A stretch of 64,000 nt of DNA from Fibrobacterota bacterium (GTDB lineage: Bacteria > Fibrobacterota > Chitinivibrionia > Chitinivibrionales > Chitinispirillaceae): contig JAEZKP010000010.1 of NCBI GenBank assembly GCA_023436145.1, positions 26,282 through 90,281 of the forward strand, in the 5' to 3' direction. The first letter of the stretch is position 1. The number at the start of each line of letters is the position of its first letter. Made by a program: the position numbers and the translations under genes. Shown here piece by piece: positions 9,819-17,539 of this stretch. Under the pieces are notes generated by a model, which ran no database searches, was not told the DNA's origin, and saw nothing but the letters and a program-made list of their open reading frames with translations.

Positions 9819-10866
9819 ACACGCCTCCTGTCAAAGCATGAATTGTAGTGTAATAGCCTTTTCTGGATATAAGTAACTCTCCGCATGATGAACAAACGGT
9901 ATCAGGGCTTATTTGAGAAACATTCCCGATATATACAAAAGGTAATCCTTCTTCTATGGCAATTTTTCTGGCGTTTTCCAAGACCTCTACCGGCGTGGGA
10001 TACAGGTTAGCCAATTTATACATAGGGAAAAAACGGGAGAAATGCAAAGGTGTGCTGTTTCCAAGATTCTGTTTTATCCACCTACACATCTCCCTGATCA
10101 TTTTCTGATCATCACTCCATTGCGGAACAACCAGATTCACTATCTCGATCCAGACTCCTGCCTTTCTGGCAGTTAATAAGGTGTCAAGCACAGGCTGCAG
10201 TTTCCCTGCGTTCAGTCTGAAATACACATTATTATCAAAACTCTTCAGATCGATATGGGCACCATCTATAACCTTGCAAAGCTGCTCAAAAGGATCCTGA
10301 TTAATATACCCGGATGAAACCAGAATGTTTTTAAGCCCTGCCTTGCGGGCAAGAATGGCTGTGTCCAGAACATACTCTATCCATACAGCCGGCTCAGAGT
10401 AGGTATAAGCAATCGAAGAACACCCTTTTCGAATAGCCTCCTCCACTGCTTTTTCAGGAGGAAGATAGCTGTTTTCAGTTTGCAAGGGACTACTCTGGCT
10501 TATAGTATAGTTCTGACAGTTTTTGCATCGTAAATTGCATCCGGCAATCCCCAGAGAATAGGTTTTAGTACCCGGAAGCATGTGATAGAGCGGTTTTTTT
10601 TCGATAGGATCGGTGTGTATTGCACATGGATAAGCATACCCCAGACTTACCAGCGAACCATTGGTATTCTTTCTACCTCTGCACAACCCGGTCCTGCCTT
10701 CAGGCAATACACACCGGTGAGGGCAGAGATCACAAAAAGCGGTGTTCCCGCTTTTGTGCCAGAATCTGGCAGGATAGCTTTTATCGTTGGTAAACTGAGC
10801 ATACCCGGTTACTGAAGCGCCAGCAATAGCGCCCACACTCAGGATTAATTCTCTGCGGGTAATCAT
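9775..10866 (-). CDS. amrS: AmmeMemoRadiSam system radical SAM enzyme
   Basis: Radical SAM protein of 363 aa. The cluster motif is C110-NLR-C114-KN-C117, the standard CX3CX2C that binds the catalytic 4Fe-4S. It is preceded by an N-terminal Cys set (FCDLCPHRCVL...GLC) and followed by a C-terminal zinc-ribbon-like pair (CSSCGELL and CAKC), all characteristic of this subfamily. The first 24 residues, TRRELILSVGAIAGASVTGYA, look like a Tat signal (twin Arg, hydrophobic core, A-x-A-like end), which would be unusual for a reductant-dependent radical SAM enzyme. It lies six bases after the zinc-ribbon gene and overlaps the Memo-AMMECR1 gene, as expected for a partner. The substrate is unknown. Confidence 0.92.
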   Translation of the reverse strand: MITRRELILSVGAIAGASVTGYAQFTNDKSYPARFWHKSGNTAFCDLCPHRCVLPEGRTGLCRGRKNTNGSLVSLGYAYPCAIHTDPIEKKPLYHMLPGTKTYSLGIAGCNLRCKNCQNYTISQSSPLQTENSYLPPEKAVEEAIRKGCSSIAYTYSEPAVWIEYVLDTAILARKAGLKNILVSSGYINQDPFEQLCKVIDGAHIDLKSFDNNVYFRLNAGKLQPVLDTLLTARKAGVWIEIVNLVVPQWSDDQKMIREMCRWIKQNLGNSTPLHFSRFFPMYKLANLYPTPVEVLENARKIAIEEGLPFVYIGNVSQISPDTVCSSCGELLISRKGYYTTIHALTGGVCAKCKTPVPGVWSH

Positions 10867-10872
10867 ATTGTA

Positions 10873-11067
10873 TCAGTAGACGTTGAAAAAACGATTAGAA
10901 ACCCCACCTTTTCCAATTGGCACGACTACCGGTTTTCCACAGCGTGGACAGCGTCCCTCATAAGCAGTCCCCTCTCTGTTTTTATATATTCTGCTATAAA
11001 TATTACAGCAGTGGAAATGCATTCCCAGAAACTCTTTCTTTTTATTATTGGGGTTCTCGGAGGTCAC
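10873..11067 (-). CDS. Small zinc-ribbon-like protein
   Basis: 64-aa protein starting at GTG 11067, with GGAGAG six bases upstream, inside the end of nadD's leader. Cys pairs HCC and CPRC, with a Tyr/Gly-rich stretch (GTAYEGRCPRCGKPV), suggest a one-site zinc ribbon. The conserved-looking N-terminal MHFHCCNIYSRIY and C-terminal RFFNVY make a spurious ORF unlikely. It sits two bases after nadD and six before amrS, so it belongs to the operon. The function is unknown to me; a nucleic-acid- or protein-binding accessory of the neighbours is inference. Confidence 0.7.
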   Translation of the reverse strand: MTSENPNNKKKEFLGMHFHCCNIYSRIYKNREGTAYEGRCPRCGKPVVVPIGKGGVSNRFFNVY

Positions 11068-11069
11068 AA

Positions 11070-11669
11070 TTAACTCTCCAGGTTATGGCTATACAATCGT
11101 TTCTTTAAAATATAGTCAATAACCGGTGATGGCAAAAGATACTCACAGGTATAACCTTGCGAAAAATAAGTTCTGATCAGAGTTGAACTTATCCCCCAAT
11201 GAGGAGAAGGTATAAACCTGACATTAGCCGTCGATAGCTCATCCGGAATAATATCAGTATAACCAGGCCTGTGAGCTACACCAAAATTAACCAGACCTAT
11301 GATCTCTTTATATCTACGCCAGGAACAGATCTCCTGCAGATTATCTGAACCGATAATAAAATAAAGAGGATGGCTGTTAAATTCGCTGTGCAACTCATGC
11401 AGTGTGTCGATGGTATAAGAGATGCCGGGACGATTCAGCTCAGATTCCCAGATTATTGAATGCAGATCGTTTTTCAGTGCTAGTTGAAGCATCACCAAAC
11501 GGTCTGCAGCAGAAGCACAAAGAGTGGACTTTTTATGGGGAGGATTGCCGGAAGGAATGAAAATTATCTTCTCTAATCCCAAAGCTTCTCTGGCAAGAGA
11601 TGCTACCGCGAGGTGCCCGTTGTGAACAGGATCAAAAATTCCTCCCAGAACACCAAGTGAACCAGACAT
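11070..11669 (-). CDS. nadD: Nicotinate-nucleotide adenylyltransferase
   Basis: Joins nicotinate mononucleotide and ATP into deamido-NAD in NAD biosynthesis, in the cytoplasm. The 199-aa length is normal. The nucleotidyltransferase signature GGIFDPVHNGHLAVA is at residues about 9-23, with the second His of the HxGH motif present, and the C-terminal ISSTLIR motif is in place. GGGGAG seven bases upstream supports the start. It is the second gene of the minus-strand operon, 20 bases after bamD. Confidence 0.95.
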   Translation of the reverse strand: MSGSLGVLGGIFDPVHNGHLAVASLAREALGLEKIIFIPSGNPPHKKSTLCASAADRLVMLQLALKNDLHSIIWESELNRPGISYTIDTLHELHSEFNSHPLYFIIGSDNLQEICSWRRYKEIIGLVNFGVAHRPGYTDIIPDELSTANVRFIPSPHWGISSTLIRTYFSQGYTCEYLLPSPVIDYILKKRLYSHNLES

Positions 11670-11689
11670 GAATTCTCTCCCCTGTCAGA

Positions 11690-12439
11690 TCACTGAGCCT
11701 GTTTTAACAGATCATGTGCTTTGGTAATCATACCTTTATCGGAGCTGTTCTGGATTAAAGCATCCAACATTTCTCTGGATTCGCTTTTTCTATTAAGTTT
11801 GATCAATATTTCTGCAGTGGTATAACGAGCCTGATCAACGTACATTGAACCTGGATGGTCCTGAAGAAATGTTTTAAAACAGATAACTGCCGATTCCAAT
11901 TCATGGATTTTAATATAAAAATTAGCAGCATCAAAATCTTTCTTAGCAAGTTTTTCGAAGCATGAGTCAAGATAGTTTCTGGCACTGTCAGCAAACGCTC
12001 CCTCCGGATTAGTATCCAGAAAGTCTCTTAGCAGGGAGATCGCTTCTTTTGTTTCTGCCTGATCACGGCTGGAAGGATGAGATTGCATATACACAGCGTA
12101 ACCGATGCGGAATTGAGCCTCTTTATGAAAGGGGGAGCTGGGAAAGTCCTGAGCAATAAGTTCGAAACTGGTACGCCCCTCCATGTAATTTTTTGATTTC
12201 AGATCCGACATGCCCAGATAATAAAGGATACTGTCCATTGCCGGGCTACCACCACATTGGATTTTTGCATTTTCCAGCATGGTTTTGACTCTGGTATATT
12301 TTCCATTATTATACAGGGATACTGCCTCTGAAATTGCTTTGGAGCAATCAAAAAGCTTACCCTTTTTTTTTGATTTGGCTAAACCAGGAATAATCAACAG
12401 AGCCACAATAAATAAAAGACTGATTTTAATTTTATTCAT
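11690..12439 (-). CDS. bamD: BamD-like outer membrane assembly TPR protein
   Basis: 249-aa exported protein with TPR-type repeats in the arrangement of BamD: YNNGKY, then ILYYLGMSDLKSKNYMEGRTSFELIAQDFPSSPFHKEAQFRIGYA, a DQAETKEAISLLRDFLDTNPEG block, and AICFKTFLQDHPGSMYVDQA. BamD is a periplasm-facing partner of BamA in inserting beta-barrel proteins. The N-terminus is a signal peptide, but I see no clear lipobox. A Cys (FDCSKA) lies about 31 residues in, so this may be a soluble or atypically anchored version. It is first in the operon with nadD and the AmmeMemo genes; the Shine-Dalgarno is weak. Confidence 0.75.
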   Translation of the reverse strand: MNKIKISLLFIVALLIIPGLAKSKKKGKLFDCSKAISEAVSLYNNGKYTRVKTMLENAKIQCGGSPAMDSILYYLGMSDLKSKNYMEGRTSFELIAQDFPSSPFHKEAQFRIGYAVYMQSHPSSRDQAETKEAISLLRDFLDTNPEGAFADSARNYLDSCFEKLAKKDFDAANFYIKIHELESAVICFKTFLQDHPGSMYVDQARYTTAEILIKLNRKSESREMLDALIQNSSDKGMITKAHDLLKQAQ

Positions 12440-12813
12440 AATTTTTTTCCAGTACGTTACTGACCGGGGTTGTCCATTTCTGTTTAGTGATGGTTAAGCA
12501 TTAACGATACCCATTAAAAGTGGTTTTTTGAGTATTAAAAAAGCAAGAATAAGTTGGGAAAATCAGTTAAAAAATAAAAGACTGGTAAATTCAACATTGC
12601 AGCTGTTTTTTTAACCCCTTAAGCCGAAAACAAGTCAAACTTTTTTGTTGCAATTAATATTCCATTTTGCGGATTTTAATCACTTTTTAGCCAAAAAACC
12701 ACTTCTTGAATTTAAAGTGCTTAAATGCAATACTTATTGTGACGGAGGGGATTTAATTCTATCCCTAAGTTTCCTCAGCCACTTTTTTACTGCAACAGAA
12801 CGCAAAAACGCAG
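12440..12813. other. Intergenic region, divergent promoters
   Basis: 374 bp of AT-rich DNA between the divergent bamD operon and the cyclase gene. It should carry both promoters. I could not fix a -35/-10 pair with confidence, and I see no supported small gene or RNA. The region has several A and T runs but no clear inverted repeat. Confidence 0.5.
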
Positions 12814-15765
12814 GTGATAAGAGTGCAAAAAAAACGTCTCATTATACACAGCAATGCTTTACTTCAAAAAACGATCATAATTTTATCCATCACCACTTTG
12901 TCAGTTGTACTGGCCCGATGGTTTTTACCCGATTTAATAGATCTGATAGAATATCAGACCTATTATCTGCGCTATAAATGGGCCTTCAATAACTCAAACA
13001 TCTCTGAAGAGGAAAAAGTCGCCATTCAAAAAAGCCTTAACGTGTGTATTGTTGATATTGACGAGCGCAGCGTGGCCAGAGATAAACTCGGTTATTACGG
13101 GAACTGGCGTAGAAACATTCATGCAGAACTTATCAACTCACTTTCCAAACACTTTCCGGCTGCAGTACTCTTTGACATCTGTTTTCATGAACCTGAAGAT
13201 GAAAACATAAAAAAAAGTACTTCCGAAATAGTGACCAGAGCTCTCAGCTCTCTTTATGCAGAATCGATTCCGCAGGGAATCTCTGATAGCATCGTCCGCT
13301 CCATAAATTTTGATGAGCAGTTTTCAAATTCAACCAGAAAAGCCGGCAACATTATCCACAGCTTTTCAGCCAGAAATAAAAGCGACTACACCGAACTGGA
13401 GTGGAATTCGATAAAAAACAGAACTACAAAAGAATGGCTTGATTCGCTTAACGGAAGCGGTTATATCCATCTGGACAAAACTCAAAGTAAAGCATTCAAT
13501 ACAACTAACACTAAACCGGTAATAGATGGAATCTTTCCATCATTGGGAAGCGCAGCAAGAAGCATTGGTTACATAAATGCCGCACCCAATTCAGACGGTA
13601 TCATCCGATCCATACCTCTGCTTTTCAAATATGGAAAGCACGATATCGCCACACTGGGTCTGAGTGTAGTTGCAGCATGCCGGCTTTTTGGGACGGCAGA
13701 TTCAGAGATCATCTTTAAACCTGGCAAATATCTGGATATTGGTAAACCATTTAAAATCTTCAAACTGGAAAGCGGTAATTTACAACCATCATACCCGCAC
13801 TTCACTATCGATGAACTTGGAATGCTTCTGAATCAAAAAACTGAAATTTTAAATCTTCAAAATGGAAAGAAAATTGCGATCTCCGCATTCTGTAAGTTAT
13901 GCCATGATTCTGCTTCCGATAAATCTTATATCAATATGAATGCAGGTGATTTTTCACTTCCCACAATTGAAGCAATGCAATCAAAAAATATTAAGGATTA
14001 TCTTAACCAGAGTATAGGTTCCACGCTCATAATATCAGATAACATCTCTGTAATCAGGGATTCTGAGAAAGACTGGCTTCTTAACTGTGCAAACGAAGCA
14101 ATGGAGTACTTTCTTCAGGAACATGAACTAAAAACCTTGCTTAACATAAACATTGACAAATTACAAAATCTGTCAAAAGAAGAGCACCTTCTGTTTCACA
14201 GTCTTTCAGTATGGAAAGACCATGAAAAGCTTTTCAGTTCTATTCCGGTTTTAAACGGACAGACACTTATCGAATTATTAAATGTTTCCTGGGAAAAGGT
14301 AGAATCTATGGAACCAGGGAGCAGAATGGAATTCGGTTCACCTACAATAATTCCTCTGGACAAAGAGAACCTGCATACCATAAACTACACCGGTCCACGA
14401 AAAACATTCCCTTACTACTCCTATTACGATATTCTTAAAAGCAGAGTATCAGCAGATCTGGACGGAAAGATTTTTATTGTAGGTTCCAGTCTTCCAAATC
14501 TCTTTGATATTAAAGCCGCTCCTCATGATATCTGGTTTCCCGGGGTCGAAATCCATGCTACCCTGCTGAATTCATTTCTTCAAAATTCATTTGTTACCAG
14601 ACCTGGAGATTATACAACTTTCCTTTTGCCAGTTCTGTTTGCTCTTATCGGAGCAATTCTTTTCTCAATCTCTTCCCCGATACTGGGTTCTATTCTTTTT
14701 CTATCCACCGTTTTTGTTCATTTTATTTTTTCCATGTCATTTTTCAGCACTTTAAAGATCTGGATTCCGGTTGCCCAACCTCTGGCTGCCTCAGGCTATA
14801 GCTTTATATTCTCAATTGCTTACAGGTTTCTGGTGGAAGAAAAGAATAAAAAATATCTCTATGCCACATTTTCCAGCTATCTCTCCCCGGCAGTTATTGA
14901 AAACATGTACCAGCAGAAAATTACTCCAACCCTGGGTGGAACTGAAAGCGAAATTACTGCTTTTTTCACCGATATTCAGGGTTTCTCCAGTTTCTCAGAG
15001 AAGTTAGGATCACCGATAAAGTTAGTTTCCTTACTTAATGAATACCTTTCTGCAATGACAGATATTCTTCTGGAAAATGAGGGTACACTTGACAAATATG
15101 AGGGCGATGCGATTATTGCCTTTTTTGGAGCCCCAACATCCAATCCCTCCCACCCTGCGCAAGCATGCTGTACAGCAATAAAAATGCAGCAGAAACTGGC
15201 AGAATTAAGAGCCAAATGGACTCAGGAAGGAGATAAATGGCCGGAAATAGTAAAAAACATGAGGATGCGAATCGGAATTAATAGTGGACTTATGGTAACC
15301 GGTAACATGGGTTCAAATAAAAGAATGAACTACACCATGATGGGAGACGAGGTCAATCTGGCAGCACGCCTGGAAAGTGCTGCGAAACAATTCGGTGTTT
15401 TCACCCTGGTCGGTGAAAACACCTATAAACATGTCCAGTCCCAGTTTGAGTTCCGCCATATTGACAAAATCAAAGTCGTGGGAAAAGATATACCTGTAAA
15501 TGTTTACGAACTTTTATCCGAAAATGGAGAACTCGAAGATACAACCCGACAATTAAGAGAACTCTATCATAGTGGTTTAGAACAATATCAGAAGCAGAAT
15601 TTCACAGAAGCAATCAGTTTTTTCGAAAAATCAAAATTACTGGAACCCTATAAAGAGATCTGCAAGATCACCGCATCAGAAAGAATGATCAAGATCTCAG
15701 AATCATTACTAAAAAATCCTCCACCCTACGGATGGGATGGTACAAATGAATTATCATCTAAATAA
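12814..15765 (+). CDS. CHASE2-domain adenylate/guanylate cyclase
   Basis: 983-aa membrane protein. A membrane helix near residues 17-37 precedes a long extracytoplasmic CHASE2 sensor (CIVDIDERSVARDKLGYYGNWRR, FDICFHEP, YTGPRKTFPYYSYYDIL, FIVGSSLPNLFDIKAAP). Three helices follow at about 600-675, then a class III cyclase domain at about 710-890. Metal-binding Asp residues are D720 (FFTDIQGFS) and D765 (YEGDAIIAFFG); MMGDEVNLAARLE completes the active site. The C-terminal 90 residues look TPR-like (SGLEQYQKQNFTEAISFFEKSKLL). The Lys at DKYEGD suggests ATP as substrate, but this is not certain. The start is GTG at 12814 with no good Shine-Dalgarno. It is convergent with the NtrC-type gene. Confidence 0.88.
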   Translation: MIRVQKKRLIIHSNALLQKTIIILSITTLSVVLARWFLPDLIDLIEYQTYYLRYKWAFNNSNISEEEKVAIQKSLNVCIVDIDERSVARDKLGYYGNWRRNIHAELINSLSKHFPAAVLFDICFHEPEDENIKKSTSEIVTRALSSLYAESIPQGISDSIVRSINFDEQFSNSTRKAGNIIHSFSARNKSDYTELEWNSIKNRTTKEWLDSLNGSGYIHLDKTQSKAFNTTNTKPVIDGIFPSLGSAARSIGYINAAPNSDGIIRSIPLLFKYGKHDIATLGLSVVAACRLFGTADSEIIFKPGKYLDIGKPFKIFKLESGNLQPSYPHFTIDELGMLLNQKTEILNLQNGKKIAISAFCKLCHDSASDKSYINMNAGDFSLPTIEAMQSKNIKDYLNQSIGSTLIISDNISVIRDSEKDWLLNCANEAMEYFLQEHELKTLLNINIDKLQNLSKEEHLLFHSLSVWKDHEKLFSSIPVLNGQTLIELLNVSWEKVESMEPGSRMEFGSPTIIPLDKENLHTINYTGPRKTFPYYSYYDILKSRVSADLDGKIFIVGSSLPNLFDIKAAPHDIWFPGVEIHATLLNSFLQNSFVTRPGDYTTFLLPVLFALIGAILFSISSPILGSILFLSTVFVHFIFSMSFFSTLKIWIPVAQPLAASGYSFIFSIAYRFLVEEKNKKYLYATFSSYLSPAVIENMYQQKITPTLGGTESEITAFFTDIQGFSSFSEKLGSPIKLVSLLNEYLSAMTDILLENEGTLDKYEGDAIIAFFGAPTSNPSHPAQACCTAIKMQQKLAELRAKWTQEGDKWPEIVKNMRMRIGINSGLMVTGNMGSNKRMNYTMMGDEVNLAARLESAAKQFGVFTLVGENTYKHVQSQFEFRHIDKIKVVGKDIPVNVYELLSENGELEDTTRQLRELYHSGLEQYQKQNFTEAISFFEKSKLLEPYKEICKITASERMIKISESLLKNPPPYGWDGTNELSSK

Positions 15766-15810
15766 GTAGCAGTAATTGACTATCTTTAATGTTTCATGGG
15801 GGATGAATTC

Positions 15811-17142
15811 TCAGGCAAAAGCGAAATAATCAAAACTTTCAAGTTTAGCCTTAAGCATTTCCAGAGAAATACCTAAAACTTTACTTGCGCGTACCAGATC
15901 CTGATTGTAGTGATTCACCATTCTGATAATATGTTTACGCTCGATCTCTTTGAGAGAGCATGCTTCGGAAGGATCGTCGAAAACCACCAATTTGCAGTTA
16001 AGTCCAGAAAAATGCTCAATTGTAAGTTTTCTACCCTGAGCCAGCAGAAGCGCCCGCTCCAGAACATTTCTCATCTCCCGGATGTTTCCAGGCCAGGAAT
16101 AATCTAATAAGTACTTCTGCACCTCATGATCCAGAGGGAAGTACTGATACCCGAATGATCGCAGAATGTTCTCTGCAAACCCGGGAATATCTTCTTTTCG
16201 CTCCTTTAAAGCCGGCAGTTCAATGGGAAAAACACATATTCTGTAATAAAGATCGGTTCTGAATTTTCCAGCCTCCGATTCTTCCAGAAGCTTTTTATTA
16301 GTGGCACAAATCAGTCTGAACCTGCTTGTTCGAATCTTGTTTTCACCGATTCTGCGAAAACTCTTCTCTTCTATCGTTTTCAGCAATTCAGCCTGAACAC
16401 TCAACTCCATATCACCAATCTCATCAAGAAATAAAGTACCATTGTCTGCCACTTCGATTAGTCCCTCCCTGTCCTTTAGCGCAGAGGTAAACGAACCCCG
16501 GGCATGACCATACAATTCACTTCTCAACAGTTCCCCTCTGAGTGCAGAACAATTGAGCTCAACATAATTACCAGCGGCCCTTGAACTGTTTTCATGAATC
16601 CATTTTGCAAGGACACCTTTACCTGTACCAGTCTCCCCCAGAAGTAAAACCACCGAATCGTTATTTGTAGCCACTTCTGCAAATTTTTTTATCTGCAAAC
16701 TTTTGGGAGAATCCCCAAAATATGGCTCCACAGATGCTTTTTTCAGCCTGCGGGACCTGTATTCCTTTTTTTTAAGCTCCTCATGCTCCAGACACTTCTG
16801 AATACTCAAGCCCAAGCCTTCGATTTCCATCGGTTTTGTAATAAAATTGGTTGCACCCAGGCGCATAGCCTTAACTGCTGTACTTACATCAGCTGCTCCG
16901 GAAATCACAATGACTGGTGTAGAACTGAATTTACTGTTGATTTCCTGGATCAGATCCAGAGATATGCCATCAGGAAGCTTTACATCCAGCAATATTACAT
17001 CAAAAACTTCCTTTTCAATAAGCGCACGTGCCTGCTTCAGTGAAAAAGCCTGAGTAACATCATACCCACAGCCAGATAGAAATCTGGTTATTGCTATTTG
17101 TACAATTTCCTCATCATCCACCAACAAAATCCTGGAATGCAT
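15811..17142 (-). CDS. Sigma-54-type response regulator (NtrC family), variant GAFTGA loop
   Basis: 443-aa regulator with receiver (1-120), AAA+ (about 142-365) and Fis-type HTH (about 400-443) domains. Phosphoacceptor Asp53 (ILLDVKLPDG), acidic pair D9/D10 and Lys103 are present. Walker A is GETGTGKG (169-176) and Walker B GTLFLDEIG (235-243). The loop that normally reads GAFTGA and contacts sigma-54 is GSFTSA (216-221): the Thr is kept but two positions have changed. I chose ATG 17142, not 17175, because AGGAGG lies eight bases upstream. The sensor partner is not adjacent. No sigma-54 promoter was identified nearby. Confidence 0.9.
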   Translation of the reverse strand: MHSRILLVDDEEIVQIAITRFLSGCGYDVTQAFSLKQARALIEKEVFDVILLDVKLPDGISLDLIQEINSKFSSTPVIVISGAADVSTAVKAMRLGATNFITKPMEIEGLGLSIQKCLEHEELKKKEYRSRRLKKASVEPYFGDSPKSLQIKKFAEVATNNDSVVLLLGETGTGKGVLAKWIHENSSRAAGNYVELNCSALRGELLRSELYGHARGSFTSALKDREGLIEVADNGTLFLDEIGDMELSVQAELLKTIEEKSFRRIGENKIRTSRFRLICATNKKLLEESEAGKFRTDLYYRICVFPIELPALKERKEDIPGFAENILRSFGYQYFPLDHEVQKYLLDYSWPGNIREMRNVLERALLLAQGRKLTIEHFSGLNCKLVVFDDPSEACSLKEIERKHIIRMVNHYNQDLVRASKVLGISLEMLKAKLESFDYFAFA

Positions 17143-17264
17143 TCCAATTGCCTCCTTAAAGTACCCTGCTTTCAACTTAACCGACCAACTGCAATAGTAT
17201 TCTGCTAATAAAAAGTAGAGGCAAGAGACATACCAAGATTTGAGATTTGAGATATGAGATTTCA

Positions 17265-17384
17265 GATTTGGGGAATAAGGAATTTGAGATTTTAAGAATT
17301 TAAGGATTTGGGGAGTAGGGAATTTGAGATTTTAAGAATGTAAGGATTTAGGGAGTAAGGAATTTGAGGTTTTAGGAATGTAAG
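17265..17384. repeat. 40-bp tandem repeat, three copies
   Basis: Three copies with exact 40-base period start at 17265, 17305 and 17345. Each begins GATTTGGGGA or GATTTAGGGA and contains GGAATTTGAGATTTTAAGAA with few changes. A decayed fourth copy begins at 17385 (AATTTGAGGAATTGAC). Similar GATTTCAGATT words recur at about 25889-25960. Confidence 0.85.
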
Positions 17385-17482
17385 AATTTGAGGAATTGAC
17401 AGATTTGTGAAGAAAATTGGGATTACTGATTTGAGGATTTCGGGATACTAAGAATAAAAACTAAGATGATTTTATATGAAAA

Positions 17483-17511
17483 CTGCTCATAATGACAGGC
17501 ATCATGAGCAG
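17483..17511 (-). terminator. Intrinsic terminator of the barrel-TPR gene
   Basis: On the minus strand: CTGCTCATGATG, loop CCTGT, CATTATGAGCAG, then TTTTCATATAAAA. The stem is 12 bp with one G-U pair. It lies 28 bases after the stop of the gene that ends at 17540. Confidence 0.7.
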
Positions 17512-17539
17512 CTTAAAACAGGCTTTTTTTTTCAACTTT

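Larger units (their letters stand above)
17143..17539. other. Gene-free region with 40-bp tandem repeats and a terminator
   Basis: 397 bp between two minus-strand genes. It contains a run of GATTTGAGAT-like words (about 17237-17270), a tandem repeat (17265-17384), further degenerate GATTT/GGATTT words to about 17445, and the terminator hairpin of the upstream gene. No coding capacity is visible on either strand. The promoter of the NtrC-type gene should lie in it. Confidence 0.6.

Noticed and set aside
12645..12977. 110-codon ORF before the cyclase gene
   Set aside because: It overlaps the cyclase gene in another frame and has no protein-like features.
17265..17384. CRISPR array
   Set aside because: The 40-bp copies are directly adjacent with no unique spacers, and no cas genes are present.
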